Below are positions 17,802 through 26,064 of a DNA stretch of 64,000 bases, piece after piece. Numbering within the stretch: position 1 is the first letter of the stretch; each line of letters begins with the position of its first letter. The notes below the pieces were generated by a model that saw only the letters and a list, made by a program, of their open reading frames with translations, had not been told where the DNA came from and searched no databases. Location of the stretch: the NCBI RefSeq assembly GCF_028561755.1, contig NZ_JAQQTD010000001.1, forward strand, positions 124,001-188,000, given 5' to 3'. The position numbers and the translations under genes were made by a program. The stretch is from Altibacter sp. HG106. GTDB lineage: Bacteria; Bacteroidota; Bacteroidia; Flavobacteriales; Flavobacteriaceae.

Positions 17802-18215
17802 ATGGAAAGAACCTTTACTGTAAACGAAGTTCCCGAAATAGCGCAAGAATTATTAGCGAATACGGCAACGAGGTGCTTCTTTTTTTATGGTGAAATGGGT
17901 GTGGGAAAAACCACTCTTATAAAGCAAATGATTAGGCTGCTGGGAGTACAAGACACGGTAAGCAGTCCGACCTACTCCATCATCAATGAATACAGGATTG
18001 GTGAAGAGGTCATTAATCATTTCGATTTTTATCGCATTCAGTCCGTAGAAGAAGTTCTTGATATGGGAATAGAAGAGTATTTTGAGTCTGACAACTGGCT
18101 ATTTTTAGAATGGCCTGAAAAAATAAAGTCGATTTTGCCTGACAGCGGCATTGAGATTCATCTACATAAGAAAAATGAGACAATACGAACGTTAAAAACA
18201 ACGCCCGTGAAATAA
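17802..18215 (+). CDS. tsaE: tRNA threonylcarbamoyladenosine biosynthesis ATPase
   Basis: ATPase of the TsaD-TsaB-TsaE complex that installs t6A on ANN-decoding tRNAs. The 137-residue protein has the Walker A motif GEMGVGKTTL (about residue 34), SPTYSIINEY, and HFDFYRI, which are diagnostic. Start chosen at ATG 17802, MERTFTVNEVPEIAQ. Upstream frame uses a TTG within the promoter and adds six unconserved residues. It lies 92 bases after porX, so it may be transcribed both from its own promoter and by read-through. Confidence 0.93.
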   Translation: MERTFTVNEVPEIAQELLANTATRCFFFYGEMGVGKTTLIKQMIRLLGVQDTVSSPTYSIINEYRIGEEVINHFDFYRIQSVEEVLDMGIEEYFESDNWLFLEWPEKIKSILPDSGIEIHLHKKNETIRTLKTTPVK

Positions 18216-18399
18216 ATAATTTCGCTTCAATATTTTGATTTACTGATAGTTAACGCGCTTTCAGCGAATTTTAAACTAGGCGTCTGAGAACTCAAAATTT
18301 CAGAAAAGAATAACCTAATAAAATACGCTGAAACTAATTGTAATACTTGTTTTTTTTCGTGATAGGTTTGTAGTATAAACCTCACAAAAAACTAGTATT

Positions 18400-18540
18400 A
18401 TGAAAGTTAAAAACTACCTTTTTATCGTCGCAATTTTTGGAGCCACTTTATTTGTTTCTTGCACTCCAGAAAGTATTGAAGATGACCAAACCGAACAGCA
18501 AATCGACAAAGCAGACATCATCGTCCCTAGTAAGGGGTAG
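18400..18540 (+). CDS. Tiny lipoprotein, 46 residues
   Basis: The ORF encodes a short secreted lipoprotein: a Lys-rich start MKVKNYLF, a hydrophobic core and the lipobox LFVSC (Cys at about residue 21), then a 25-residue acidic tail ending IDKADIIVPSKG. The tail pattern I-D-K and P-x-x-G at the end recurs in small flavobacterial lipoproteins. A -7-like TAGGTTTG lies at 18363-18370, about 30 bases before the ATG. Its 3' 59 bases overlap the next gene in another reading frame. Function unknown. Confidence 0.68.
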   Translation: MKVKNYLFIVAIFGATLFVSCTPESIEDDQTEQQIDKADIIVPSKG

Positions 18541-18997
18541 TGTTATAGCTTTAGTTATTGCTCTAACACCATATTTATTTTATACCTATGAAAGTTTCCC
18601 ACAAACTAAAGTGTGGGAAACTTTCTTATTCACCTACGAATCTAATTGGTATCAAAAAGTTCATGTTTCGGTATGGACTATGATGGGTAAGTTCATTCCT
18701 CTTCTTTTACTTTTCCTTTGGTTTTTTACTTGCAAGCATTGGTGGTTTCATGTTATATTAATTCCCATCGGCATGTTTACATTTCAACTAATTAGTGTGA
18801 TCAATGATGACGTCTCATTTGTTGACGAGGTTGAAATCTGGTGGTTGCTACCAATCATGCTTACCGTGGTTCCATTCGTTTACTTAATTAGAGCAAAGCT
18901 TTTTGCTAAAATTAGAGGTACTGATTTAAAAGACTTTGAAAAGGAGCTACAGCAAAAAAGATCTTTCTGGGAACAATTAAAAGATCTGTTTCGCTAA
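18482..18997 (+). CDS. Multi-pass membrane protein, unknown role
   Basis: A 171-residue protein with about four transmembrane helices (near 25-45, 70-90, 95-115, 130-150), a Trp-rich FFTCKHWWFHVI segment, and a cytosolic basic C-terminus ending EQLKDLFR. Start chosen at 18482 (MTKPNSKSTKQ): no ATG, GTG or TTG occurs between there and the conserved RGSVIALVIALTP segment. This places the start inside the lipoprotein gene, with 59 bases of overlap in a different frame. Relatives seem common in Flavobacteriia as uncharacterised membrane proteins. Translation may be coupled to the lipoprotein. Confidence 0.72.
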   Translation: MTKPNSKSTKQTSSSLVRGSVIALVIALTPYLFYTYESFPQTKVWETFLFTYESNWYQKVHVSVWTMMGKFIPLLLLFLWFFTCKHWWFHVILIPIGMFTFQLISVINDDVSFVDEVEIWWLLPIMLTVVPFVYLIRAKLFAKIRGTDLKDFEKELQQKRSFWEQLKDLFR

Positions 18998-19050
18998 GTA
19001 TCGTTGCGGTACAATTTTAATTATGTACTTTAGTTCTTCAGTGCATCGAT

Positions 19051-20250
19051 ATGTCAAAACCAACATCTCCCTTTAGCAAAGCAGAGTTAATTCCTCAAGA
19101 GGAAATGCTAGAAGTGAGTCGGCGAAAAGGCGACCTTCATATTGGCATCCCCACCGAAAACCATTTTCAGGAAAAAAGAATATGCCTAACCCCCGATGCC
19201 GTTGCCGCCATAGTAGCGAACGGTCATAAAATACTTATCGAAAAAGGCGCTGGTATTCAAGCAGGGTTTACCGATCAAGATTACAGCGAAGCGGGTGCTC
19301 ATCTTACCGATGATAAGAAGAAGGTCTTTGGATGTCCACTTCTTCTAAAAGTGGAACCTCCTACCCCTGATGAACTTAAATTAATTAACCCAAAAACGGT
19401 TCTTGTTTCTGCCCTGCAGTTAAAAACTCAAGATGAGCACTACTTTGAAACGCTGGCCAAAAAGAAAATAACTGCCCTGGCTTTCGAGTTTATGAAGGAG
19501 GCTGATGGCAGCTATCCCGTCGTCAATGCGCTTAGTGAGATAGCAGGAACGGCTTCAATCTTGATTGCATCCGAATTGATGGTGAATGCACCCAAAGGAA
19601 ATGGTTTATTATTTGGTAACATCAGTGGGGTACCTCCTGTGGAAGTGGTAGTTATTGGTGCCGGTACTGTAGGTCAATATGCTATTCGTGCCGCGCTTGG
19701 GCTGGGCGCCAACGTAAAAGTGTTTGATAGTTCTATTGCCAAACTAAGAAGAGTTCAAACCAAAATTGGTCGCCCGATAGCTACTTCCACGATTCAACCA
19801 AAAAATCTTCTTAAAGCGCTCCGCCGATGTGATGTTGCTATTGGTGCGGTTCGGGGAAAAAATCGGGCTCCCGTGATCGTAACGAACGAAATGGTCGAGA
19901 AAATGAAACGAGGAGCGGTCATTATTGATGTGAGTATTGATATGGGGGGCTGTTTTGAAACTACGGAAATGACCACGCACGACAAGCCCACGGAAATTAA
20001 AAATGGTGTTATCCACTATGGAGTGCCTAATATTCCGGCGCGTTATCCCAAAACCGCCTCAGTGTCGCTCAGTAATATCCTAACTCCCTACCTTTTGGAG
20101 ATGGCGGAGTGTGGCGGACTCGAAGAGTCGATCCGTTTTGACCCGGGATTGAGAAATGGAATTTATTGTTATCGCGGAATTCTAACACAAAAAGCCATAG
20201 CTGATTGGTTCGACATGAACTACAGTGACATCAACCTTCTGATCTTTTAG
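19051..20250 (+). CDS. ald: Alanine dehydrogenase
   Basis: NAD-dependent oxidative deamination of L-alanine to pyruvate and ammonia, or the reverse. The 399-residue protein starts at an ATG at 19051. The N-terminal AlaDh/PNT domain has the motif GIPTENHFQEKR, and the C-terminal Rossmann domain has VVIGAGTVGQYAIRAALGLGA. It is longer than Bacillus Ald (about 372) because of an N-terminal extension typical for Flavobacteriia. Not obviously coupled to neighbours; a DUF4258 gene follows 41 bases downstream. Confidence 0.93.
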   Translation: MSKPTSPFSKAELIPQEEMLEVSRRKGDLHIGIPTENHFQEKRICLTPDAVAAIVANGHKILIEKGAGIQAGFTDQDYSEAGAHLTDDKKKVFGCPLLLKVEPPTPDELKLINPKTVLVSALQLKTQDEHYFETLAKKKITALAFEFMKEADGSYPVVNALSEIAGTASILIASELMVNAPKGNGLLFGNISGVPPVEVVVIGAGTVGQYAIRAALGLGANVKVFDSSIAKLRRVQTKIGRPIATSTIQPKNLLKALRRCDVAIGAVRGKNRAPVIVTNEMVEKMKRGAVIIDVSIDMGGCFETTEMTTHDKPTEIKNGVIHYGVPNIPARYPKTASVSLSNILTPYLLEMAECGGLEESIRFDPGLRNGIYCYRGILTQKAIADWFDMNYSDINLLIF

Positions 20251-20291
20251 ATAACGCTTGTTTACAACGTTAAACGCTGTATCTTCGCACC

Positions 20292-20672
20292 ATGAAATTA
20301 ATTCATCGTTTGGGCTATTATATGGGAGGGTTTGTCATAGGAATTCTCTTACTATTCTTCTTCCTAGGGGGAAAACGAGCATCCTGTGATTATGGCCCGA
20401 ATGCCAGAACGCTCAAAAACATACGCTCAAAGTCCAGAGTTTATTCAGAACAGGCCTTGCAGGATGCAAGAAATTTACGGATAGATACGCATCTAATTGA
20501 AAAAGTGTTGCAGTCTGGGGATGTCTTATTTTCAGAAAGCATTACAAATCGAGACTCTTGCAATATTTATCTCGTACAGTATCGAATATCTTCGGAACGC
20601 GGCGTCATTTTTAAAATTGAAAACTGCTCCAAAGCTGCCCACATTTTACACGTTAAGAAGGACCATAACTAG
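20292..20672 (+). CDS. DUF4258-like membrane-anchored protein
   Basis: A 126-residue protein with an N-terminal transmembrane helix (about 8-28), then a small soluble domain with DYGPNARTLKNIRSKSRVYS and GDVLFSESITNRDSCNIYLV. This pattern is that of DUF4258 proteins, which often follow ald in Flavobacteriaceae. Role unknown. Its TAG stop at 20670-20672 overlaps the stop of the opposite-strand AraC gene, making the two genes overlap by 4 bases. Confidence 0.68.
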   Translation: MKLIHRLGYYMGGFVIGILLLFFFLGGKRASCDYGPNARTLKNIRSKSRVYSEQALQDARNLRIDTHLIEKVLQSGDVLFSESITNRDSCNIYLVQYRISSERGVIFKIENCSKAAHILHVKKDHN

Positions 20673-22375
20673 TTATGATTTCTTTTTTCTATTTTTCTAA
20701 TAAAATAGGACGGATAGATGCCATTAATCTTATAAAACGCTTTCGAAAATGACTCGGCACTGGAGTATCCACATTCTTGAGCAATGGCCTTGATGGTATA
20801 TTTTCTAAATTTTGTATCCTCGACAATGCGCTTGGTTGCATAGGATATTCGCAAATCGTGTAAATATTGTGAAAAGTTTTTTTCTTTTTTCAGATTAATT
20901 ACTCGAGATAGATAATTCGAGTTAGTGTCAAAGTTTTTTGCCAATCTATTTAATGTTAATTTCGTATTTAAATACCCCCTTTCCCCTTCAAACCTTTTTA
21001 AGCTTTCTAAGATGCTTGTTATATTCTCTTCAGAAATATTCTTTATTGAAACACTTTTCCTTTCATCTCGAATGGATTTAAAAAGCTTCGTAAATCGACG
21101 CTTATAAGTCATTCGGAGTTGGTAATAATAAAGAAGAATCAAAACTAACATTATAGTTAGGCTGACTAGGATTAATTGATTCCTTGTGATAATCTCATTC
21201 AATGACTCAATCTGACTCTCCTTCTCTTCAATTCTATCTGGAGTTCTTATTTTAATCTGGTGCTCCCTTTCAAAAAACTTATAATTTATTTTAAAAATAC
21301 TGTCTATTAAGATCAACTTTTGATAGTATTTTATACGTGCTTGACTGTCTAATAATTCTTCCATCTTAGCTAAATTGGAATAAAGATCTCTATGATAGGG
21401 GTCAATCATTAGGTTATTTTTTTGCACCAATGAATCTGCAATTACGAAGTGGTAAAGAGCTTTTGAGTTATAACCTAAATTATCGCTTGCAACCCCTAAA
21501 TAATAGTGAATATCAAACTGGAGTGGCACACTAAATGTGGACACAGATTGTAAAACTTCATTTGATTTTTCATATAATGACGAATAACATTTCCGCTTTC
21601 TCAATAGTTCTAACTCAATCCAAAGTGATCTTTCTAAATAATAGTTTAAGTAAGTCCCATTATATTCAAGTAATAATTCATTTAATTTTTGAAAATATTC
21701 TTCAGTCTTTTGAAATTCATTCAGGTTCAGATAACAATAAGCGTAAGTAAAGACTGAGTTAATCTGTTCAGTCAAAAGTATCTCGGGAGCCTTTTCAATC
21801 ACCTCATTGCGAATAGAATTCTTAATTTTTTCTAATGCTTCTTCTTCAAAAATGAGTTCATGCCTTTTAGTTTGAAGTTGCAAAGCTTCATTCTTATCCC
21901 CCCATGTAGATTTTATGATTATTAGTTGGTGAAGAGCATAGATATAGTGTGAAAAATTATCATTTAATTTAGCATCTTCGTAAAGATTGAATAGATTGTT
22001 TGAGGCATTAATTAAATCGTTTAGAGCAAGGTATTCATAACTTTTAATCATATACCCCAACGCCGGATACGTCTTGTGCTGTAAATTCTTAGTTAAGAAT
22101 ATGATACTATCTGCGAAAGCAATATTTTTCTCATGATGAAATATTCGGGCCAAACGGTCGTAACCTCTGGCCATCTTTATCGTATCGCCTGCACGTCGCG
22201 CGCGCTCTAAGTAAGTTCTTGCGATTTGTTCTTGTTGGATGGAATCCCCGTGAAAAGTGTTAAATAATTCAAGCAGCTCTTCATCTTCCAGCATACTTAG
22301 CCGTGTCGAAAAAGAATTCTGCGCCATGCAACATGGCAACATAAAGAAAAGGATACACTGTAAAATAAACTTCAT
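20669..22375 (-). CDS. TPR-containing membrane regulator with AraC-type HTH
   Basis: A 568-residue sensor-regulator. It has a signal peptide (FILQCILFFMLPCCMAQ), a periplasmic helical TPR-like region (about 25-385), a transmembrane helix (about 395-417, LVSLTIMLVLILLYYY), and a C-terminal AraC/XylS HTH (about 460-568) with SNYLSRVINLKKEKNFSQYL and IAQECGYSSAESFSKAFYK. This resembles signal-transducing one-component regulators of Flavobacteria that join a periplasmic sensor to a cytosolic DNA-binding domain. The gene is noticeably more AT-rich than its neighbours, which suggests recent transfer or relaxed selection. The ligand is unknown. Confidence 0.85.
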   Translation of the reverse strand: MKFILQCILFFMLPCCMAQNSFSTRLSMLEDEELLELFNTFHGDSIQQEQIARTYLERARRAGDTIKMARGYDRLARIFHHEKNIAFADSIIFLTKNLQHKTYPALGYMIKSYEYLALNDLINASNNLFNLYEDAKLNDNFSHYIYALHQLIIIKSTWGDKNEALQLQTKRHELIFEEEALEKIKNSIRNEVIEKAPEILLTEQINSVFTYAYCYLNLNEFQKTEEYFQKLNELLLEYNGTYLNYYLERSLWIELELLRKRKCYSSLYEKSNEVLQSVSTFSVPLQFDIHYYLGVASDNLGYNSKALYHFVIADSLVQKNNLMIDPYHRDLYSNLAKMEELLDSQARIKYYQKLILIDSIFKINYKFFEREHQIKIRTPDRIEEKESQIESLNEIITRNQLILVSLTIMLVLILLYYYQLRMTYKRRFTKLFKSIRDERKSVSIKNISEENITSILESLKRFEGERGYLNTKLTLNRLAKNFDTNSNYLSRVINLKKEKNFSQYLHDLRISYATKRIVEDTKFRKYTIKAIAQECGYSSAESFSKAFYKINGIYPSYFIRKIEKRNHN

Positions 22376-22548
22376 CTCCCCATGAAATTTAATGGTTACA
22401 CCGAAAGGTATTTAAAAAAATATAGTTCCTCGATTAAATAGCTCCGGTTTACTCGAAATTCAAGAATTTACGGTCGAAATTTTTGAAACCCGCGAGCACT
22501 GGCTTGCAGCACTTACAATTTTATTTCACCTTTGAAACAGTAGACCTT

Positions 22549-22603
22549 GATAAGCCCGGATCTTTTTTAATAACTGGGGAGTTGTTCGGATTACGGGCTT
22601 ATC
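22549..22603. repeat. 10-bp inverted repeat with 35-base loop
   Basis: GATAAGCCCG (22549-22558) and CGGGCTTATC (22594-22603) are perfect inverted copies. On the plus strand TTTTT follows the second arm. It sits 3 bases beyond the stop codon of proline dehydrogenase. It could be a plus-strand terminator or a protein-binding site; the loop is long for a terminator. Confidence 0.55.
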
Positions 22604-22606
22604 TTT

Positions 22607-23782
22607 TTACTTTAAACCTCTTCGCTTCTTTTCTTTTTGTAGTAATCCTAATTCTCTACTCGTCTGTCCTGCAACGGACGTATTCTCTTCGGCACGACGA
22701 ATCAAATACGGCATAACGTCCTTGACCGGTCCAAAGGGAATGTACTTACACACATTATATCCCAAAGCTGCCAGATTATAAGATATATGGTCACTCATCC
22801 CGTACAGTTGTCCAAACCAAATGCGAGCTTCGTTATTTGGCAGTTGATGTTCTTGCATATGTAATAACGCTTTGTAACAACTATTCTCATTGTGCGTTCC
22901 CAAAAATAAATGGACGGTATCTAAATGTGCTAATATGTAGGAGATAGCTTTGTCGTATAGTGTATCTGTGGCTAACTTATTTTCACAAATGGGGGACTCA
23001 TATCCCTTTTCAGCTGCGCGTTCACGTTCCTTTTCCATGTAGGCTCCTCGAACTACTTTAAAACCTAGCTTATAACCATTCTCTACTGCTCTCTCATGGC
23101 ACGCCACCAAATACTCGTAACGGTCCGATCGATAACATTGTAAGGTATTATACACCACTACCTTATCACGGTTATATTTTTTCATCATCTGCTCGCAAAG
23201 CTTGTCAGCCGCAGCTTGCATCCAACTTTCTTCAGCGTCTATCAATAATGAAATACTGCATTCACTCGCTACGCTGCAAATTTGATCATAACGGTTGACA
23301 ATAGCCTCCCACTCTGCTTCTTCTCGATCACTTAATTTTTCATCTGCAGATTTTTTTCTCCATATTTCGAAACGCCCTAAACCCGTGGGCTTAAAGACCG
23401 AAAAAGGCATAGAACGGTTATCCTTGGCGAAACGCGTTAAGAAAATCACTTTCTCCATCGTCGCGTCAAACTGAGCCTGAGTATCCTTCCCTTCTACCGA
23501 AAAATCCAAAACGGAATACACTCCGGCCGATTTCAGTGCTTCCACGGTAGGCATGCAATCCTGCTCGTTAATACCCCCGCAAAAATGATCGAACACGGTA
23601 GAGCGTACTAATCCCTCTACCGGAAGTCGCGCATGTAACGCAAACTTGGTGACAGCAGCCCCTATTTTTACCAGTGGCTCCATGGAAATCATTTTAAACA
23701 GGAAGTAGGCGCGCTCCAATTCTGAATCGGACTTAAGGGCGAAGGCGGTTTCCGTATTGTCGAAGAGTGATTTTGATATCAT
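22607..23782 (-). CDS. Proline dehydrogenase
   Basis: FAD-dependent oxidation of proline to pyrroline-5-carboxylate, a monofunctional enzyme. The 391-residue protein shows the TIM-barrel PutA core: VVYNTLQCYRSDRYEYL, LGFKVVRGAYMEKER, LGTHNENS, and YLIRRAEENTSV near the C-terminus, where the Arg pair binds substrate. The P5C dehydrogenase is separate and not in the window. It diverges from aroB. Confidence 0.92.
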   Translation of the reverse strand: MISKSLFDNTETAFALKSDSELERAYFLFKMISMEPLVKIGAAVTKFALHARLPVEGLVRSTVFDHFCGGINEQDCMPTVEALKSAGVYSVLDFSVEGKDTQAQFDATMEKVIFLTRFAKDNRSMPFSVFKPTGLGRFEIWRKKSADEKLSDREEAEWEAIVNRYDQICSVASECSISLLIDAEESWMQAAADKLCEQMMKKYNRDKVVVYNTLQCYRSDRYEYLVACHERAVENGYKLGFKVVRGAYMEKERERAAEKGYESPICENKLATDTLYDKAISYILAHLDTVHLFLGTHNENSCYKALLHMQEHQLPNNEARIWFGQLYGMSDHISYNLAALGYNVCKYIPFGPVKDVMPYLIRRAEENTSVAGQTSRELGLLQKEKKRRGLK

Positions 23783-23801
23783 TTACACAAGTTATTCTGA
23801 A

Positions 23802-23809
23802 CAAATATA
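23802..23809 (-). promoter_or_regulatory. Promoter -7 element for proline dehydrogenase
   Basis: Minus-strand TATATTTG (TAnnTTTG), 19 bases before the ATG. The divergent aroB has a weaker TACATTTT at 23835-23842. Confidence 0.5.
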
Positions 23810-23850
23810 ACTAGATTTGACACGCTTTGTAACGTACATTTTAAAGAAAA

Positions 23851-24927
23851 ATGCAAAAGATTTCTAAAGAAAATGGGAGTGTTTTTTGTGGAAAAGAAGC
23901 TTGGGCAACATTTAATTCCAAATTAAGTGAGTTAGACCCTAGTAAGGTATTTGTTATCACGGATACGCACACAAAGCAACATTGCACCTCAAATTTTCAA
24001 AAAAACTATTCTTATTCTATAACCCCTTGTTTCCTAGAGATGCCTGCGGGAGAATCCAATAAAACTATTGAACAGTGCATTCCCCTCTGGGAATCATTGT
24101 CGGAATTGGGCGCCGATAGACACTCTGTGTGTATTAACCTTGGAGGAGGCGTTGTAACCGATCTAGGCGGGTTCGTAGCCAGTACCTTTAAACGTGGCAT
24201 TGCTTTTATCAATATCCCTACCTCCCTACTCGCTATGGTAGATGCCGCTGTGGGCGGAAAAAACGGTGTGGATCTCGGCTATCTCAAAAATCAGGTGGGT
24301 GTCATTCGTGACCCGTTGTTCACATTAGTTGATATTGAATTCCTCACTACCCTACCCGAACAAGAGCTGATTTCAGGCTATGCGGAAGTTTTAAAGCATG
24401 GCCTTATTCATTCCAAAGAATATTGGGAAGAAGCGATTGAAATCGACTTTTCGAATGAGGTCCTGATGGAACGCCTGGTGTGGGGGTCCATTAAGATAAA
24501 AAATCAAGTCGTTACCAAAGACCCGCTGGAAAAGGGACTTCGGAAAACATTGAATTTTGGACATACCTTAGGCCATGCCATTGAATCGTTTTGTCTGCAG
24601 CACGAGGGTCGGAAAGCATTACTTCATGGAGAAGCCGTCGCCATAGGTATTATTTTAGCCTGCTATTTATCCGCAGAACGGCATCAGTACCCGAAATCGC
24701 TATTGAGAGAAGTTTGTGAGACCATTCAGAAACACTTTGCCACACCAACCTTCTCGAAGAGCGAAATCCAGGAAATTATCGACCTGCTAGCGTTTGATAA
24801 AAAGAACGATAGAGGAAACGTATGTTTTGTTTTTCTGAGTGATTTTGGGAATCACATCATAGATTGTAAAGTTCCTACGGAAGAAATATGGAACGCCTTT
24901 GAATTTTACAATAAATTAAAATCATAA
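23851..24927 (+). CDS. aroB: 3-dehydroquinate synthase
   Basis: Second step of the shikimate pathway, DAHP to 3-dehydroquinate, NAD- and metal-dependent. The 358-residue protein has the NAD-binding LGGGVVTDLGGFVASTFKRG and zinc-ligand regions: VLKHGLIH, GHTLGHAIE, and HGEAVAIG. Length is standard. It is followed 56 bases later by the acidic-tail gene. Confidence 0.95.
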   Translation: MQKISKENGSVFCGKEAWATFNSKLSELDPSKVFVITDTHTKQHCTSNFQKNYSYSITPCFLEMPAGESNKTIEQCIPLWESLSELGADRHSVCINLGGGVVTDLGGFVASTFKRGIAFINIPTSLLAMVDAAVGGKNGVDLGYLKNQVGVIRDPLFTLVDIEFLTTLPEQELISGYAEVLKHGLIHSKEYWEEAIEIDFSNEVLMERLVWGSIKIKNQVVTKDPLEKGLRKTLNFGHTLGHAIESFCLQHEGRKALLHGEAVAIGIILACYLSAERHQYPKSLLREVCETIQKHFATPTFSKSEIQEIIDLLAFDKKNDRGNVCFVFLSDFGNHIIDCKVPTEEIWNAFEFYNKLKS

Positions 24928-24983
24928 CCCTTGGTGACTGATTTTTTTTATTAGATTTACCCCATAACCTAGCCAACATACTT

Positions 24984-25343
24984 ATGAAACGTATCATAGT
25001 CGACTACAAAAAATTAACTCCAGAGATTTTAAGTCTTTTGGTCGAAAAATATCCCGATGGATATGATGATGATCACATCATCGTATTTAAAAATGCCAAA
25101 AATGAAACGGTCGAAGCTGTCGAAGTTCGCACCGAAGACACAGTGTATCTGGTAAAGGTTAGCTCTCGATTAGAATCTACCATGGCTAACTTTGATGAGG
25201 ATGATTACGATAGCGACGATTATAATGAGCCTATCAGTGATATCATGGACAAAGACGACCTTGATACAGATGACGAAGATCTCGATACTCTTGACGACGA
25301 CCTGGATGACGGTGATGATGCTGAGGAAGAGGAAGACGAATAA
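24984..25343 (+). CDS. Conserved protein with highly acidic C-terminus
   Basis: A 119-residue protein. The N-terminal half (about 1-70) is a compact conserved domain with PDGYDDDHIIVFKNAKNE and VEAVEVRTEDTVYLVKV. The C-terminal half is almost pure Asp/Glu (from about residue 72). No catalytic motif is seen. Similar flavobacterial proteins have been loosely named DNA primase, but nothing in this sequence supports primase activity. Acidic tails suggest binding to basic partners such as ribosomal or DNA-binding proteins. It is followed by a bidirectional terminator. Confidence 0.68.
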   Translation: MKRIIVDYKKLTPEILSLLVEKYPDGYDDDHIIVFKNAKNETVEAVEVRTEDTVYLVKVSSRLESTMANFDEDDYDSDDYNEPISDIMDKDDLDTDDEDLDTLDDDLDDGDDAEEEEDE

Positions 25344-25349
25344 AAAAAA

Positions 25350-25371
25350 AGCGGTGATTAAATCACCGCTT
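25350..25371. terminator. Bidirectional terminator
   Basis: Perfect stem AGCGGTGATT/AATCACCGCT with A-run on the left and T-run on the right, between convergent genes. It works for both the acidic-tail gene and the PfpI gene. Confidence 0.92.
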
Positions 25372-25392
25372 TTTTCTGCTCTTTATTCTTTA

Positions 25393-25941
25393 TTAGGCAT
25401 GTTGCAATTCATGCTTTCCTTCTTTTACCTCTTCTACCACTTTTGCATTAAAGGCCGGAAGGTCTTTCGGATTTCTACTCGTCACAAACCCTTCGTCTAC
25501 CACCACTTCTTCATCGGTCCATTCCGCTCCAGCATTAATCAAGTCGTCTTTAATAGAGGCGAAAGAGGTCAATCTTCTACCTTTAACAACGTCTGCCGAA
25601 ATTAGAATTTGGGGTGCATGGCATATCGCAGCAACCGGTTTCTTTTCTTTAAAGAAATCGCGAACGAAGGTCAATGCCTCATCATTGCGACGTAGTTTAT
25701 CAGGATTGATTACTCCCCCTGGTAGCACAAGCGCGTTGTAGTCGCTTGATGTTACTTCGGAAAGCGTCTTATCGACCTTGTATTCATTACTCCAATTTCC
25801 GTTGTCCCAAGCACGAATGGCTCCGGAGGCCTCACTTACGATTTCTACCTCAAACCCTTCCGCTTCCATAGCGTCTTTAGGAGATTTTAATTCTGATTCT
25901 TCAAATCCGTTGGTTGCCAAAATGGCTACTCGCTTTTTCAT
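25393..25941 (-). CDS. PfpI/DJ-1 family glutamine amidotransferase-like protein
   Basis: A 182-residue DJ-1/PfpI protein with the nucleophile elbow AAICHAPQ (Cys at about residue 104 with following His) and an ELKSPK motif giving the supporting Glu. Relatives deglycate glyoxal-damaged proteins or act as chaperones. Signature ILATNGFEE places it in the YhbO/PfpI branch. It is transcribed alone, converging on the acidic-tail gene. Confidence 0.88.
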   Translation of the reverse strand: MKKRVAILATNGFEESELKSPKDAMEAEGFEVEIVSEASGAIRAWDNGNWSNEYKVDKTLSEVTSSDYNALVLPGGVINPDKLRRNDEALTFVRDFFKEKKPVAAICHAPQILISADVVKGRRLTSFASIKDDLINAGAEWTDEEVVVDEGFVTSRNPKDLPAFNAKVVEEVKEGKHELQHA

Positions 25942-26064
25942 AATTTTTCTTTTTATTCGTAATTAATTCAACACTAAAATACTAGTAAACACAGGCGTTC
26001 ACAAGGAATCGTTCCTAAGGTTTTACTAATCTTTGTTAAGAAAAAAGAAAGGTGCTGTCGCTTG

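Noticed and set aside
18437-18481. Longer start for the membrane protein gene at 18437
   Set aside because: It adds residues that lie deeper in the lipoprotein gene and show no signal or conservation; the ATG at 18482 is closer to the conserved region.
22483-22716. 77-residue plus-strand ORF over the proline dehydrogenase end
   Set aside because: It overlaps the conserved C-terminus of proline dehydrogenase and includes the inverted repeat; the composition does not look like a protein.
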